A stretch of 64,000 bases of DNA from Agriotes lineatus (taxonomy: Eukaryota; Arthropoda; Insecta; Coleoptera; Elateridae). A program made the position numbers and the translations under genes. The DNA is taken from positions 37,950,466-38,014,465 of the forward strand of contig OW679197.1 in assembly GCA_940337035.1 (NCBI GenBank). Direction: 5' to 3'. Positions 36,978 to 47,944 of this stretch are shown one piece after another. Every line of letters starts with the position of its first letter. The first letter of the stretch is position 1. Below the pieces are notes generated by a model. The model worked only from the letters and a program-made list of their open reading frames with translations. It had not been told where the DNA came from and searched no databases.

Positions 36978-37965
36978 CAAAAGAGATTAGGTAAAATTGC
37001 GACTCAACGACAACGTTTACTTGCACTTACAATGCAAAACAACATATAGGCGTTACAACTTGAACGTAGGACTAAACATTCACTTCAAAAATCATTTTAC
37101 TGTAAATGTATAGGCGGTACAACGGTTAACAATTAACAAATACCTTGAGTTGAAGAAATCCAATTCTAGCGGCGTGTCGTACTTCAATTATGCCTCGAAA
37201 AGAACGACAGCGAAACCACAGGGTGTTTTGCGGGATGCGGTAACAGAGTTTCGATGGTGTTTACCACAGCCAAGGGTTGGCAGGGCGATAATCCCTCAAC
37301 AAATAAAAAGACGTAACGAAACTTCCAATACAGGAACAACAGGGCGAACCCTCGTGCGAGCTACAACATGACGTCTTAGTTAAGCTAGAGATGGTACCTT
37401 TAAGAATCTGGTAAATTATCCACCGTAGCAATAATTAAGGGTCTCGAAACACACGGTAATGGACTCTTGACCACACTAATTTCCTTGCTTTACTTGAACC
37501 CCGACAGCTAATTCACATATCACGACGAACCACCAAGGGTTGCCACGAAAACGAAACAGTTCAACGTCTTCGGAGGGCACCCCCGCGGCGCAAAACAATG
37601 CGGGCCGGAGCGCCAAATCGACACACGTGTTTTTGTAACTCAGAGCCGGAGCGGTAATAATTTGCTACGATTCTAAAAACCAACTGAGACCACGCAGGCG
37701 CGACTTAACTTGTTCCTTGTTTCACTCATGCGGAACGCTCGGAAGAGTTATAACATAACTAAACCTAGACTCGACAGTTCCCAAGAAAACTCGGGGAAGT
37801 TTTGGGCCTATCTGAACAACAACATTCTGAGAATCCGATAGGCCAAACTGCAACATAGCGTGCAAGAACAAAACTTTATTTAGTATTGCATTTCGACGAA
37901 TATAAATGAACTGCAAAACGTTAATATTTAAATAAGCGGAAAGAAGGTTCTTATAGAGTAAAGTT
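36978..37965 (+). repeat. Unclassified ~2-kb repeat, right part of the interrupted copy
   Basis: This segment continues the alignment with the copies at 40199 and 49585: GGGATGCGGTAACAGAG, AAGGGTTGGCAGGGCGATAA, ACTTCCAATACAGGAACAAC, GGGTCTCG..ACGGTAATG, GGATTGCCACG-like and ACACGTGTTTTTGTAACTCA, then TTTCGACGAATATAAATGAA near 37890. The right edge is set where the minus-strand Jockey relic becomes readable. No coding sequence is evident. The ORFs at 37150 and 37722 look like chance frames. Confidence 0.65.
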
Positions 37966-39840
37966 TTACTACACTACAGAACTATTAACTTGAGCTTAAA
38001 AATGCTGAAGACACAAGATTCGGAAAATTGTTCTTACAATGTTTGTGGTAGTTTTTGTGTGATCTTCAAAAGCACCGAGCTCCGTGGCTTAGTGCGTAGC
38101 ACGTCCACTTAGCATTCGGGAGGTCGTGGGTTCGATTCCTGCGGCCGCCTGCCTTGATTCAGGTTTTTAGGTGGTTTTCCTGAATCAACAGAGTACCTTC
38201 TCTGAGGCGAATGCCGGGGCAGTATTTCTCCATTTCTCCACCTTTCCTGACCTTTCTTCCAGTCTCCACCCCTCCTTTCTCTCACCCATCCTAAGTTTCC
38301 CGTTCTTGGCTGAAGAGGGACGGAAGGTCTCTATAGCAGCCCGCCCCCAGTTGGGGGAATTGAAATAACCTTTACCTTTGTCCTTTTTTGCCTTCAAAAG
38401 TAGGCCAGCATGACAGACTTTATCAGAAGTCTGTGCAATATCAGGATTTTTTTTGCAATCATGTGTATTTTTTCAACACCAGAACGTTTTCCCTGAATAC
38501 GAGTTGATAATCCGGTATCAATTTAAATGTTTTAAGTAGAGGTTTTAGACGCTTGAGTAGAAGCTTTTCAAAGAGTTTGGACAATATCGGCAGCTATCTG
38601 TGGGTTTTTCGGCTTTATGTATCATAATTATTTGCGCTTCATTTTACTGAGCTGAGAAGTATGCCATTCTTAATATTGCATTATATAAAGTGTGTACCCG
38701 GATTGACTTTGCGGTAGGTGTAATGAATAAAAACGGTTTTCCCCCTTTGAAATCTAAGCCTACTTGGTGTATAATGCATTTCTTAATTACAGTTCAGACG
38801 GGATCCAGTTGACAGAATCTTACGCGAAAATTTTATTAAAAGAAAATATTTTAAATTGATAATTATGGCGATACACCGAGTTTCATTAAATTTGCATAAA
38901 AAATTTAATTTTACTTGTATCTTATAGGTGCTTCTACATCAATAATTTGGATTTGTTAATGGGCAGAGGTATTTGATCAAGATCATTAAGTTGCTGTTGG
39001 CTTTTGGCTTCTTCTGCAGGTATTAGTTCCCATTGGAGTGATTGAAATACATTAGCTGGGTGTACCAAGAAAGTCTGAGTTTTTCCTATTTCACCTCTAG
39101 CGCCAGCTGCCGTTAGCTTTGATGATTGGAGGTATTGCTGTTTTTAGACGCTCTAGCTATTTACTAGCCCTTCGCAAAGAATATTCTGTGGATTCTGTTG
39201 GAGAAAGATTTTTTAAATAGGTCTGTATTATCCTATTTTTAAGTCGTGGGGCATACTTTTTTTGTCTGTGGCTACTTTAGTTGATCTATTTTTGTATTTT
39301 AATGATCTGATGTTTTATCATATTCTTCGCCGTATACGTAAAGTAAATGTCTGCAGCTTTTAGCCATGACTGACTAAGCCATTAGCGATTTATTTGTCCT
39401 GTGTTTGTCATTGCTTGTGATAGAGCTTGTTCCGTATTTGTCTCTTGCGCTGATTTTATTGTTGAAATTATTTGAGCTCCACCTTCTTTAAGAAGCAACG
39501 GGAAAAACTTACAATTTCGTATTTCCTGGTAAGCACATCGCAGGATAGGCTTCACTGCAAAGTGCACATCTGGCCAAAACTCTCTTTGATTTGAAACAAT
39601 TTTCCGCAATTAACACGCCTTGTCCGTACAATATGTCTTAGTATGCCCGTATCTTTGGCATTGGTATAGATAATGGGCTTTTCATAATTCTATGATGACC
39701 TTGAATATGCTTCCTACTGTCTAAAGCAGAAATCCTATTTCTGTTTTTAATTGTATCATTTGACATTATTTTAACTTTAATTCTTCTAATAATTCTAACG
39801 TAACCATTCTTAACAATTTTGTTAAAACCAGCCAGTGGGC
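37966..39840 (-). pseudogene. Jockey-like LINE relic: zinc-knuckle ORF1 and N-terminal reverse transcriptase
   Basis: On the minus strand near 39640, QCQRYGHTKTYCTDKAC is the CCHC zinc-knuckle signature of a gag-like ORF1. CALCSEAYPA follows in another frame near 39550. RT sequence then appears: NAILRMAYFSAQ, EAQIIMIHKAEKP and a frame-shifted SLLPVLSKLFEKL-like stretch near 38560, then DKVCHAGL at 38405. There the SINE at 38073-38391 interrupts it. On the other side the RT resumes with LLKITQKLPQTL. Endonuclease sequence between ORF1 and RT was not found and may be deleted. Many stops are present. Confidence 0.7.
38073..38391 (+). repeat. tRNA-derived SINE with 9-bp target-site duplication
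   Basis: The head contains the pol III A-box-like TGGCTTAGTGCG (38085-38096) and a perfect B box GGTTCGATTCC (38129-38139), in a tRNA-like layout. A body of about 240 bases follows, ending CTTTACCTTTGTCC and a T-run. CTTCAAAAG is present at 38064-38072 and again at 38392-38400, flanking the element exactly. It lies inside the reverse-transcriptase region of the Jockey relic. Skipping the SINE and one duplication rejoins that RT frame at the LLK codons. The ORFs at 38171 and 38185 are chance frames within it. Mobility would depend on a partner LINE. Confidence 0.88.
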
Positions 39841-40198
39841 TGACTCAGTAAATAATATTTAGAAACTTAAATGGAGTCAGAAATGTTTCTGTCGCAAAAA
39901 AATATGCACTCGGTCGAAATCCAAGCGGGGACTGACAAAAGAAAATAGACTAAAATTAATACGTTTAATAATTATTGGAGACGTTACAACTTACTTACAT
40001 AAAGCAACAATAAAGACATAATTAACATACAAACTCCCTCTACACAACTCTTTTTCCACACACAAAGCAACATAAAAATAGACTTTACAAAATAGAAGCA
40101 CACAGAAGTCAACCATTGATAAGGTAATACATCAATACATAACGTTATACATTCCAGCATATACGTTGTCTAAAATCTACCAATATAGGCTCAAATTG
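39841..40198. other. Short noncoding gap
   Basis: Nothing recognisable between the Jockey relic and the next ~2-kb repeat copy. Confidence 0.4.
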
Positions 40199-42110
40199 GT
40201 ATAGCACGAAAACTGGTTAACGACATAACAACCAGCCTCTAAAGCGTGCAAAACAAAATCATACGCTTGAGAACCAGATCTGTTACCCACAAAACGACTT
40301 TACGACATAATCGGGAATTCAACCGAATACGCAACCCCAACCTCGTTACGAGATGTGCTGTAATAAGGTGCTCCAGCTTCGGATGCTCAGCGAGAAGGTC
40401 GTGGTTCTAAACTACCTGAAAGTTAGGGCTGTGCTTCGACACAAAGGGATAAATAATGGTAAAATTGATGCGCCCCCAAATTCGACATAGATCGGGAAAA
40501 CAACATCAACATCCTTAACAATAGGTGAGCCCACTCGAATGTGGAACTAGTAGGCCCGCCTTTCTACTATCAGCTTGGCAGAGTTTGGTTGGCGAGTCAC
40601 GTACAGCACTGACTTATCTTACAAAAATAACTCATTGAAGCAGCTCCAGCTAATCTCCTTTTACACTGAAAAGTACACATAAAATGCATGCAAATATCAT
40701 AAACACGAATGAAAAACATAAGTACTTGACAATGGACTCTATTGAAATAAATAGAAATATGTAGGTGACAATGAACATGAACTTGACTAGTTAGGTTTAA
40801 AAAAAATCAAAGAGGTTAGTTTGGATAGAATAAATTGCGTAACACGTTGACTTAAATTACACACAACCAACTTGACTGCAAATACATTAATGTGGCTCAA
40901 CACCAACGAAACTGTCACAAGTTACGTTAAACAAGCAAATAAATACGACGGCAATTCATTAAATTTACAAACAGCAATTAACATGGCTTCAAACTTTTTA
41001 CCTGAAGAAGCTCAGCTGGTTGCATATTTGACGTGCGGCACTGTATATGTAATCGCTTTGTCCCAAACAAACTGCCTTGAGACGCCTGAAGAAACGGAAC
41101 GACGGGAAAGATCACCAAGGGTTGACGGGATGCGGAACACAGCCTCGAAGATCTGGCGGTAATCAGGGTTGGCAAGATGAATTATATCCCCCAGAGGGTG
41201 AAGACGTACGGGACAACGGGATAAATCTCTCAACGTACTAAGTTAGCGTTGGTTCCATGAAGAGTTCATTATAATCCGCGAAAGTGATAATTTTGGAGTC
41301 TCGCAACCCCATGATAAGAACTCTTGATCACACTAAACAGGAGTTTCTTCAATTGGACCCCTCAACGGAAAGTTCACAACCAACCCCAAGGATTTCCACA
41401 TAAGCTAAACAGTTCTATTCCTTCAGAAGGCACAAACGATTAGCGGAACACACAATTATTTAAAGCGGAAGCGGAACTATAATTTCTTTAAAAGTCGCAA
41501 CGCGATATCACACACGTCTGGTTTTGGTCAGAGGCCGGAGAGAATTCAATTCGAAGAACCCAGGCGGTTCGATGGTAGGTAAAGCGTCTCAAAATGCATC
41601 TCACTCCTGCAACGACAGGCTGAATTTTCTGTTGCACAATCTCGAAGAATTGCACCACTAAACGTAATATAATCAAATAACTCGGAAAAGCCCCTGGCCA
41701 TTCAAAGCGCCGTAAAACCATAAAAGAAAGCGATAACGGACCACGTCACTCCAACCGCTGCAGAAAGAACAAAGAACAAGAAAAGTTAAAGAATAATCGA
41801 AAGCTGATTAAGCGATTCCAAGGAGCTCGTGTGTATCGGAACAAGAATGAATACTGGGAAATCGAGAAGCTAAACTGTATTGTTTGCAGAACGGAACAAA
41901 GAGTAAATTCAGAAATGAAATTCGGCGAATATGACTGAACTGCAGTGTTCATATTTCGGCAGACGAAAATGAGTATCTTTCAGAGTAAAGATTTGATAAC
42001 ATTAACAAGCTAAGGTTTGGCTTAAATAAGTCGGAAAAGGGCTTAAAAGGGCGGAAATAAGTAGGCTTAACAAATTGTTCTAACAAAATAACCAGATGAT
42101 GATACGCAAA
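40199..42110 (+). repeat. Unclassified ~2-kb interspersed repeat, uninterrupted copy 1
   Basis: Aligns over most of its length with 49585-51585. Shared blocks include ACGACATAACAACCAGCC, the dyad AAGCGTGCAAAACAAAATCA..ACGCTT, CGACATAATCGGGAATT, GTAAAATTGATGCGCC, AGCTTGGCAGAGTTTGGT, CTTTTACACTGAAAAGTACA, TTGACTGCAAATACAT, CAGGGTTGGCAAGATGAATT, GGGTCTCGCAA, AACAGTTCTATTCCTTCAGA and AAAGCGATA. No long ORF, RT, transposase or terminal repeat was found. It is richer in G+C than its surroundings. Candidates are a non-autonomous LTR element, the noncoding part of an unknown retroelement, or a Helitron-like repeat. I cannot choose among them. Confidence 0.7.
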
Positions 42111-42165
42111 ATGTTTTCTAGGAAGGGGCAATTCGCAGAATCTTTTACAAAACTATTTTCTGTTA

Positions 42166-43266
42166 TTAGAGGTCATCAATCACTTGTTTAAATAACAATA
42201 AATTATAGCTGCAACAATAACAAATACATCGCATTTCGGAATGTGTATACATTATTTTCGTCCTTAACAGACGTTCTACATTCATTCTTCTCAATACCTC
42301 TTCATTTGTTATTTCGCTCACTCCAGAAATTCGCAGCATTTTTCTGTTACAACACACTTCAAAAGATTCAGATCTATTCATGGTGCTGGCTCTGAGGAGT
42401 CCAAGCTTCAGCTCCGTATAGTAAATAGTATTTGAGGAAAGTGGTTCGGGAAGTAATGCCAAGATCGCATCACAAAATTACTTCCTAAATACTTTTAGTT
42501 AGTAATGCGTTCAAGAGCATTAGTTAGTCATCGCTGTTGTCCCTTTCATTGGCCACCATAAACTTGACTTTTCTTTCCATTCACTCTACTAAGCAGTTCT
42601 TATAATTTTTTCCTCACTTTCCGCGAGTAAGACGGTATCGTCACCTAATGATGTTTATTGTGTGACCGTTTATAGTTCTTTTCGTCCCGTCTGTCCATGA
42701 GAATCACTCGAAAAATGAACTCGGAATTTTCAGAGTGAGTCGGAGGGAAAGTACCAAACTTCGGAAGTGTATACTATACATAAAACTATAACAAAGAAAC
42801 CCAAAATTCAGTAACCTATTTTCATAGATTTATATGTAGTATATACTCCTGAAGTTTGATACTTGTTTTCCTGACTCACCCTGTACATCAAAAAGAATAG
42901 AAAAAAGCAAGCACCTTTTTTAATCTGTATATTTCTAAATCTATGATTTTCCACCCTTAAGGTTGTTTGTTGATGCCAGTGCAAGTTTATGCTAAATCAA
43001 ATATCTTCTTCCAAGCTAATGAGCTGAACTAATTATATAAAAAGCTCACACTCCACACAATCAAATGCTCTTTGAAAAGGGCATCTTGCCGAAGGTCCAA
43101 ATACCTCTGTATAAATACTTGCATCCCTGATATCCAAACCACTTCTAAAGCCAAACTGTTCATTATCCATTACTGCGTGACACTTCTTGTAAATTCCATA
43201 TTGTATTACTTCGAGTACGATTTTTAGTAGAAAACTCATGAGTGACTTCTCTTTGACAAAAAACAA
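42166..43266 (-). pseudogene. RTE-like LINE reverse transcriptase relic, interrupted by a MITE
   Basis: Minus-strand reading starts with VMDNEQFGFRSGLDIRDAS, the GFR block. A shortened RAFDCVE palm segment follows, then VENHRFRNIQIKKGAC before the MITE at 42729-42887. After it comes INGHTINIIRYADDTVLLAE (catalytic Asp pair intact), a broken middle, and the C-terminal pattern TMNRSESFEV then ISGVSEITNEEVLRRM, as in insect RTE endonuclease-reverse transcriptases. Frame breaks and internal loss show that it is dead. The 5' endonuclease region is absent. Confidence 0.78.
42729..42887. mobile_element. 159-bp MITE with CAGGGTGAGTC ends, inserted in the RTE relic
   Basis: CAGAGTGAGTCGGAGGGAAA through ACCAAACTTCGGAAGTGTAT at the left is mirrored at the right by ATACTCCTGAAGTTTGATAC through TTTTCCTGACTCACCCTGTA. 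Arms are about 50 bases with several mismatches. It separates two RT segments that are adjacent in relatives, so it inserted after the RTE copy. Confidence 0.75.
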
Positions 43267-44468
43267 CTATTTATACACTACAGATTATCTTTGGATACAA
43301 TTTACCGCATGCGTATTCTTATAAAATCCAAACAAGCGCAAGTCTATACGGAAGTCCTCAAGACAGTGCAGTCAGTCTTAAATATCAAATTAACCACACT
43401 GCAAAACTTAAGGTACAGTTATAAGTTTAGCATAAAAACCACACTTTATTTAACTCTTTCAGGTTTACTTATGGGCTATTGTTCTTAGCATAAGTGACCA
43501 CATATCGGTATTGTTGTAAGCTATCCTAAGCGATGCTAAGATGATTTTACAGCTTTATAACGGTAGATTATATCGTGCCGTAAGATTACGCTAATATTCA
43601 TCTTGTGTAAGGCTGTGGCTAGTTAAATTTTAGTTCTAATAATTTAGTACGTATTTAAATGTAGGCACTTCCTATCTGAACCTGGCGTCTCCATTGGGAC
43701 TTTAATTTCCTTATAAAAACTACGATATAATCTAAAAATTATAGGTTTTATTAGACAGATTTTCTTTAAATTTAGCTGTAAACCGAAGAAGATGTTTCTT
43801 ATTCCCTCTGATATTTACCTAATGGGATCTGTTGTCTGAACTATTTATATGATTTGTCTTTGACGTTGATTGTTGGTATTATATTCTCCCTCTACTATGT
43901 TCATGTGATCTAAAAAATCGCATTTATAAAAGTTATAAAAGCATCCACAACCGCGTTTAACGTTGTTATTGTGTCACGAATAGAAACCGACAAATAACAA
44001 AATAGATTTATTACTCAAATCTTACCTCATACATTAATTGGTAAGATACCTGTTAGCTATTGCTCAAGATATATATAGAGTGTCGTAGGTTGAATCAAAG
44101 GACCAAGATTTATAATACTGACAATTATCAAAATATTTACCAAAGTTCAATTATTTGAAATTCGCTATATTTCTGGTACATAACTTGTAGCGATAAAACT
44201 TGCTCATGTAGAAGTGTACAACAACGACCAAATAAAACTGCTGATACAGGAACCTACAGCGACGACCAAATTAACACCATTGCAGTAATGACAGATCGAA
44301 TCGAGTTCGAATGTATCCCAATACCAAATGGTTTGCGAAAAAATAGAATGCCATAAAAAAAGCTGTAGAGAAATATATGTTATAGAGTCTTAATCAAACT
44401 GTCTAATTGTTACCCTCATCACGAAATGGGAACTCGGCCCATTGCAAAAAATTGCTAAACATAATTAT
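43267..44468. other. Intergenic, nothing recognised
   Basis: A+T-rich, with no supported gene, RNA or repeat structure. Confidence 0.45.
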
Positions 44469-45049
44469 TGTACAGGGTGAGCGAAACTCGATGTCTCAGC
44501 TCTATTATAAGAAAAGGAAAAACGATAGAAAAAATCTGAAAAGATATTCTAAAATGGAATTAAGTAAGGTCCATTTTAAGCCAAATTTGCATATTTTTCC
44601 ATATTTGGAAACTGAAGTAATGACGTCATCAATTTTTTTCCGGAAATATACCTATATTTTGACATATTTAGAAACAGATAATTTTTCTGAACACTTTTTG
44701 TGAAGAAACAAATTTGCTATCTTCTTCCGTTAAAAATTTATATGCAAATTTGTAAAAAAAAGTATTAACAAAAATTTGCTTATAATGTTTTAATGGAAGA
44801 AGATATCTTTTTTTTTTCTTCACAAAATGTGTTCAGAAAAATTATCTCTTTCCAAATATGTCAAAATATAGGTATGTTTCTGGGAAAAAAATTCGATGAC
44901 GTCATGACTTCAGTTTACAAATATGGAAAAATTTTGGCTTAAAATGGACCTTACTTAATTCCATTTAAAAATATCTTTTCAGATTTTTTCTATCGTTTTT
45001 CCTTTTCTTATAATAGAGCTGAGACATCGAGTTTCGCTCACCCTGTACA
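44469..45049. mobile_element. 581-bp fully palindromic MITE, TGTACAGGGTGAGCGAAACTC ends
   Basis: The left half is mirrored by the right half over nearly its whole length. Paired blocks include TGTACAGGGTGAGCGAAACT, GAAAAGGAAAAACGATAGAA, TGGACCTTACTTAATTCCAT, AATGACGTCATCAATTTTTT and TCTTCTTCC. Arms of about 265 bases surround an A+T-rich centre near 44760. The ORF at 44407-44703 is a by-product. No transposase is encoded. Confidence 0.88.
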
Positions 45050-45341
45050 CAAATGTGTACCTTTGGTATATTGTAATTCTACATCTCTTTTGTTTCATTA
45101 TGAAAACGAAATAAGTTGCCAACCTCGTTAAAATCCCATAACATACGTAAATATTAACCAAAAGAATTGTTGAACACACCTGTCTTCTTGATTGGTTACC
45201 CAATGAGAAGGCGCAAAATTTATATTATTTAATTTTTTTAAAGCAACAATTGCATTCCTTTAATGATGTTCACGAGACTGGAATATCTTATCGCCGCGTC
45301 AAAGTATTTGTTACTTTCCTTTTAGTTTCGATATTATCGAC

Positions 45342-47180
45342 TTTTTTTTTTTTTTTATTGATAAGTGGTACATCAACAATCAGAAGTATGTACATATTTA
45401 TAAAACACAATACATATAAGTTCTATTAGCTGATTTGCTGATTATAGGCTTGAGGGATTTAACCTGTTGGTGTTACCCTGGAGACGTTAGTGGTTGAGCA
45501 GGTCGCGGGGCCATTTCTTGTTAAGTCTTTTAAAGGCTGGTTCTTCTAGTAGAGGTTGAACTGATGGATTTGGATGTGCTAACAAGCGGTCATGGTGTTT
45601 CACTGCCCGTTGGTAGATTTCTTCTTTTACAGTTGGCATATCTAAGTCCGTATGTAAAGTTTGGTTGTTGACATACCACGGAGCATTTGCAATCTGTCTG
45701 AGTACCTTCGATTGGAATCTCTGTATGATGTTTAAGTTGGACATGCTGGAGCATCCCCATAGTTCTAGCCCGTAGGTCCATATGGGCTTAATTATTACCT
45801 TATAGAGAAGCCGTTTGTTGTCGAGGGAAAGTGGAGATCTTCTACCGATTAGCCAATCCATTTTTTTTATTTTGAGGTCCATTTGTTTCCTTTTCTTTGT
45901 AATATGTGTTTTCCAAGTTAGCTTTCTGTCCAGGTGTAGTCCCAGGTATCGAGTTTCGGTAGCGTGTGGTATTTCTACAGTGTTAATATAAACAGGAGGA
46001 CACTGCTGTCTTCTTAAGGAGAAAGTCATGTGAGTGGACTTACTTTCATTAACTTTAATTCTCCATTGGTTCAGCCAGTCCTCTAAGAGGTTTAAGTAGT
46101 TTTGAAGCTGCTGTGACGCTGTAGCTGGATCTTCATGTGTCGATAGGATAGCCGTGTCATCCGCGAATGTTCCCATTTCAACATCTGGGGCTGTAGGTAG
46201 GTCAGCAGTGAAGATTAAATATAGCAGAGGACCTAAAACGCTACCTTGAGGAACGCCTGCGGTTATGGGAAATATCTGTGATAGCTCCTCTCCATGTTTC
46301 ACTTGATATGTACGATTTAGCAAGTAACTTCTTAGCAGTTCGTAGTAGTTGTGTGGGAACACTTGCTTGATTTTATGTAGGAGGCCTGTATGCCACACTT
46401 TGTCGAACGCTTGCTTCACATCCAAGAAGACAGATGAGCAGTATTTTTTATCTTCAAAAGCGGTGTAAATAATATTCGTCAAGCGATGACACTGTTGAAT
46501 GGTAGAGTGATTACGACGAAATCCAAACTGGTGATCAGGTAAGTGATCCGCTAACAAATCATCTTCATTTATTCTCTTTAAAATCAACTTTTCCAGAAGT
46601 TTTGATAGCACCGGTAAGAGGCTTATAGGCCGGTAAGAAGCTACTTCCGTTGGCGGTTTGCCTGGCTTAGGTATTAGTATTATGTTTGCATGTTTAAATT
46701 GAGTGGGCCAGTAACTGAGTCTTAGGATTGAATTAAATAAGATTTTTATAAACAATAATCCGGAATTGGGGAGTTCAGATAGTACTTTTCCGGTAATTAG
46801 GTCAAATCCTGGTGCCTTATTCTTTTTTAAATATTTTATTTCCTGTTCTATTTCTTGCAGTTTGAGAGCTTTAATCGGTGGAGACAGCTGGAGGGGAGCG
46901 TCAAGGAAATTTTCTATTTCTGGGTTTGGGTTATTATTGTGAGGTTGAAAAACCTGTGCAAGATGTTCCGCAAATGCTGCTGCTTTTTCATTCTCACTCC
47001 TGGCCCAAGTACCATCAGGCTTACGAATTGGGGATATGGTGAGGGTGGGTCGTTTAAACCCTTTTGTAGCTTCCCAGATTGTATTGTCTTTGGTGCTTAG
47101 ATTTTTCACATAGGCAGTGAATGTTTTGTTCTTGAACTCTCGTAGCTGGTCTTTAGTTTGTTGATGAGCCTGTTATAATT
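45342..47180 (-). CDS. Jockey-clade reverse transcriptase, 5'-truncated copy with poly(A) tail
   Basis: A single frame of 540 codons (45487-47109) covers the RT domain. From the first Met: KKNKAPGFDLITGKVL (95-110), SYRPISLLPVLSKLLEK (158-174), QFGFRRNHST (194-203), FLDVKQAFDKVWH (228-240, first Asp at 230), AGVPQGSVLGPLLY (284-297) and FADDTAIL (315-322), then a C-terminus ending WPRDLLNH. All three catalytic Asp positions are present, with Phe for Tyr in YADD. The same frame extends upstream to about 47174, so the Met is not a natural start. Endonuclease and ORF1 are missing, as in a truncated insertion. A T-run at 45342-45357 is the minus-strand poly(A) tail. It encodes an apparently intact RT domain but is not a full element. 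Confidence 0.9.
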
Positions 47181-47619
47181 CCAATAGATGAAAAATATTT
47201 TAAGTGATTTGCTCCAAAAAAAGACATCAAGCTTGATCTTTAAACATTTATCAGTACTCTCTTTAAAAGAATGTTTGACATACATCACTGTTTTGCACCT
47301 TACATTAACTTTCTCTTACAGCAATATTTTCACTACCTCGATGACCTCGATGGGCGAGCAGTCTCGCCGCTTGTAGTGGAGTCCACAGCGAAATTCGAAC
47401 CGTACGAGCAAGAGTTCCACTCACGGCTCGGGCGTTCCGAGTTTCGTTTAGGTATGACTAGCTTAAGTGATGCCCGAGCCCCTAAAGTAATGTGAAAGCG
47501 GCTGTAGGGAGCACGGTAGGTAAAGATTAGGCGCCGCAAAAAAGATGTTTTTCACTATCACTGCTTAACATGTAACTTAATAAGGCCCTTTCTAATTTTC
47601 TGCGTTCTGGAGATTTAAT
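47181..47619. other. Short noncoding gap
   Basis: Opposing short ORFs at 47271-47539 overlap each other and carry no domain. Confidence 0.4.
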
Positions 47620-47937
47620 ACTCAATCGAGGACGACGGTAATTTAGTAATTGAATTACCAGAAAATAATCCAATTACCGCGAGTAATTTCAATTACCACT
47701 TTTAATTCAAATACTTGTATAGTAATTTAAATACTTTAGAGTCATTTAATTATTCAAAAGCAATTGAATAATTAAATGGCAATTAATTACTTTCAATAAG
47801 TAATTGCCAAATACCTTTTAACAAAAATGGCAATTAAGAATTACAATTACAGCATTTTGAAAAGTAATTCAATTCAAAGGCAAATCAACAAAAAGTAATT
47901 TAATAAGTTACAAAGTAATTAATTACTGCCCAGCTCT
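47620..47937. repeat. GTAATT/AATTAC-rich repeat, probable hAT-type MITE
   Basis: Alternating GTAATT and AATTAC motifs fill this stretch. The right end, read on the minus strand, is CCAGAGCTGGGCAGTAATTA. A 'CTGGGCAGTAAT' terminus leading into GTAATTA-rich sequence is typical of a widespread class of animal hAT-related MITEs. The matching left terminus is not clear, so the copy is degenerate or truncated. Confidence 0.5.
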
Positions 47938-47944
47938 GGCAAAT

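Noticed and set aside
36978..38063. Extending the right part of the ~2-kb repeat up to the SINE
   Set aside because: The 37966-38063 stretch reads as Jockey RT that continues across the SINE, so the repeat is ended near 37965.
38171..38397. Paired ORFs on both strands
   Set aside because: They lie inside the SINE body and have no independent support.
44407..44703. 98-codon plus-strand ORF
   Set aside because: It lies within one arm of the palindromic MITE and is a by-product.
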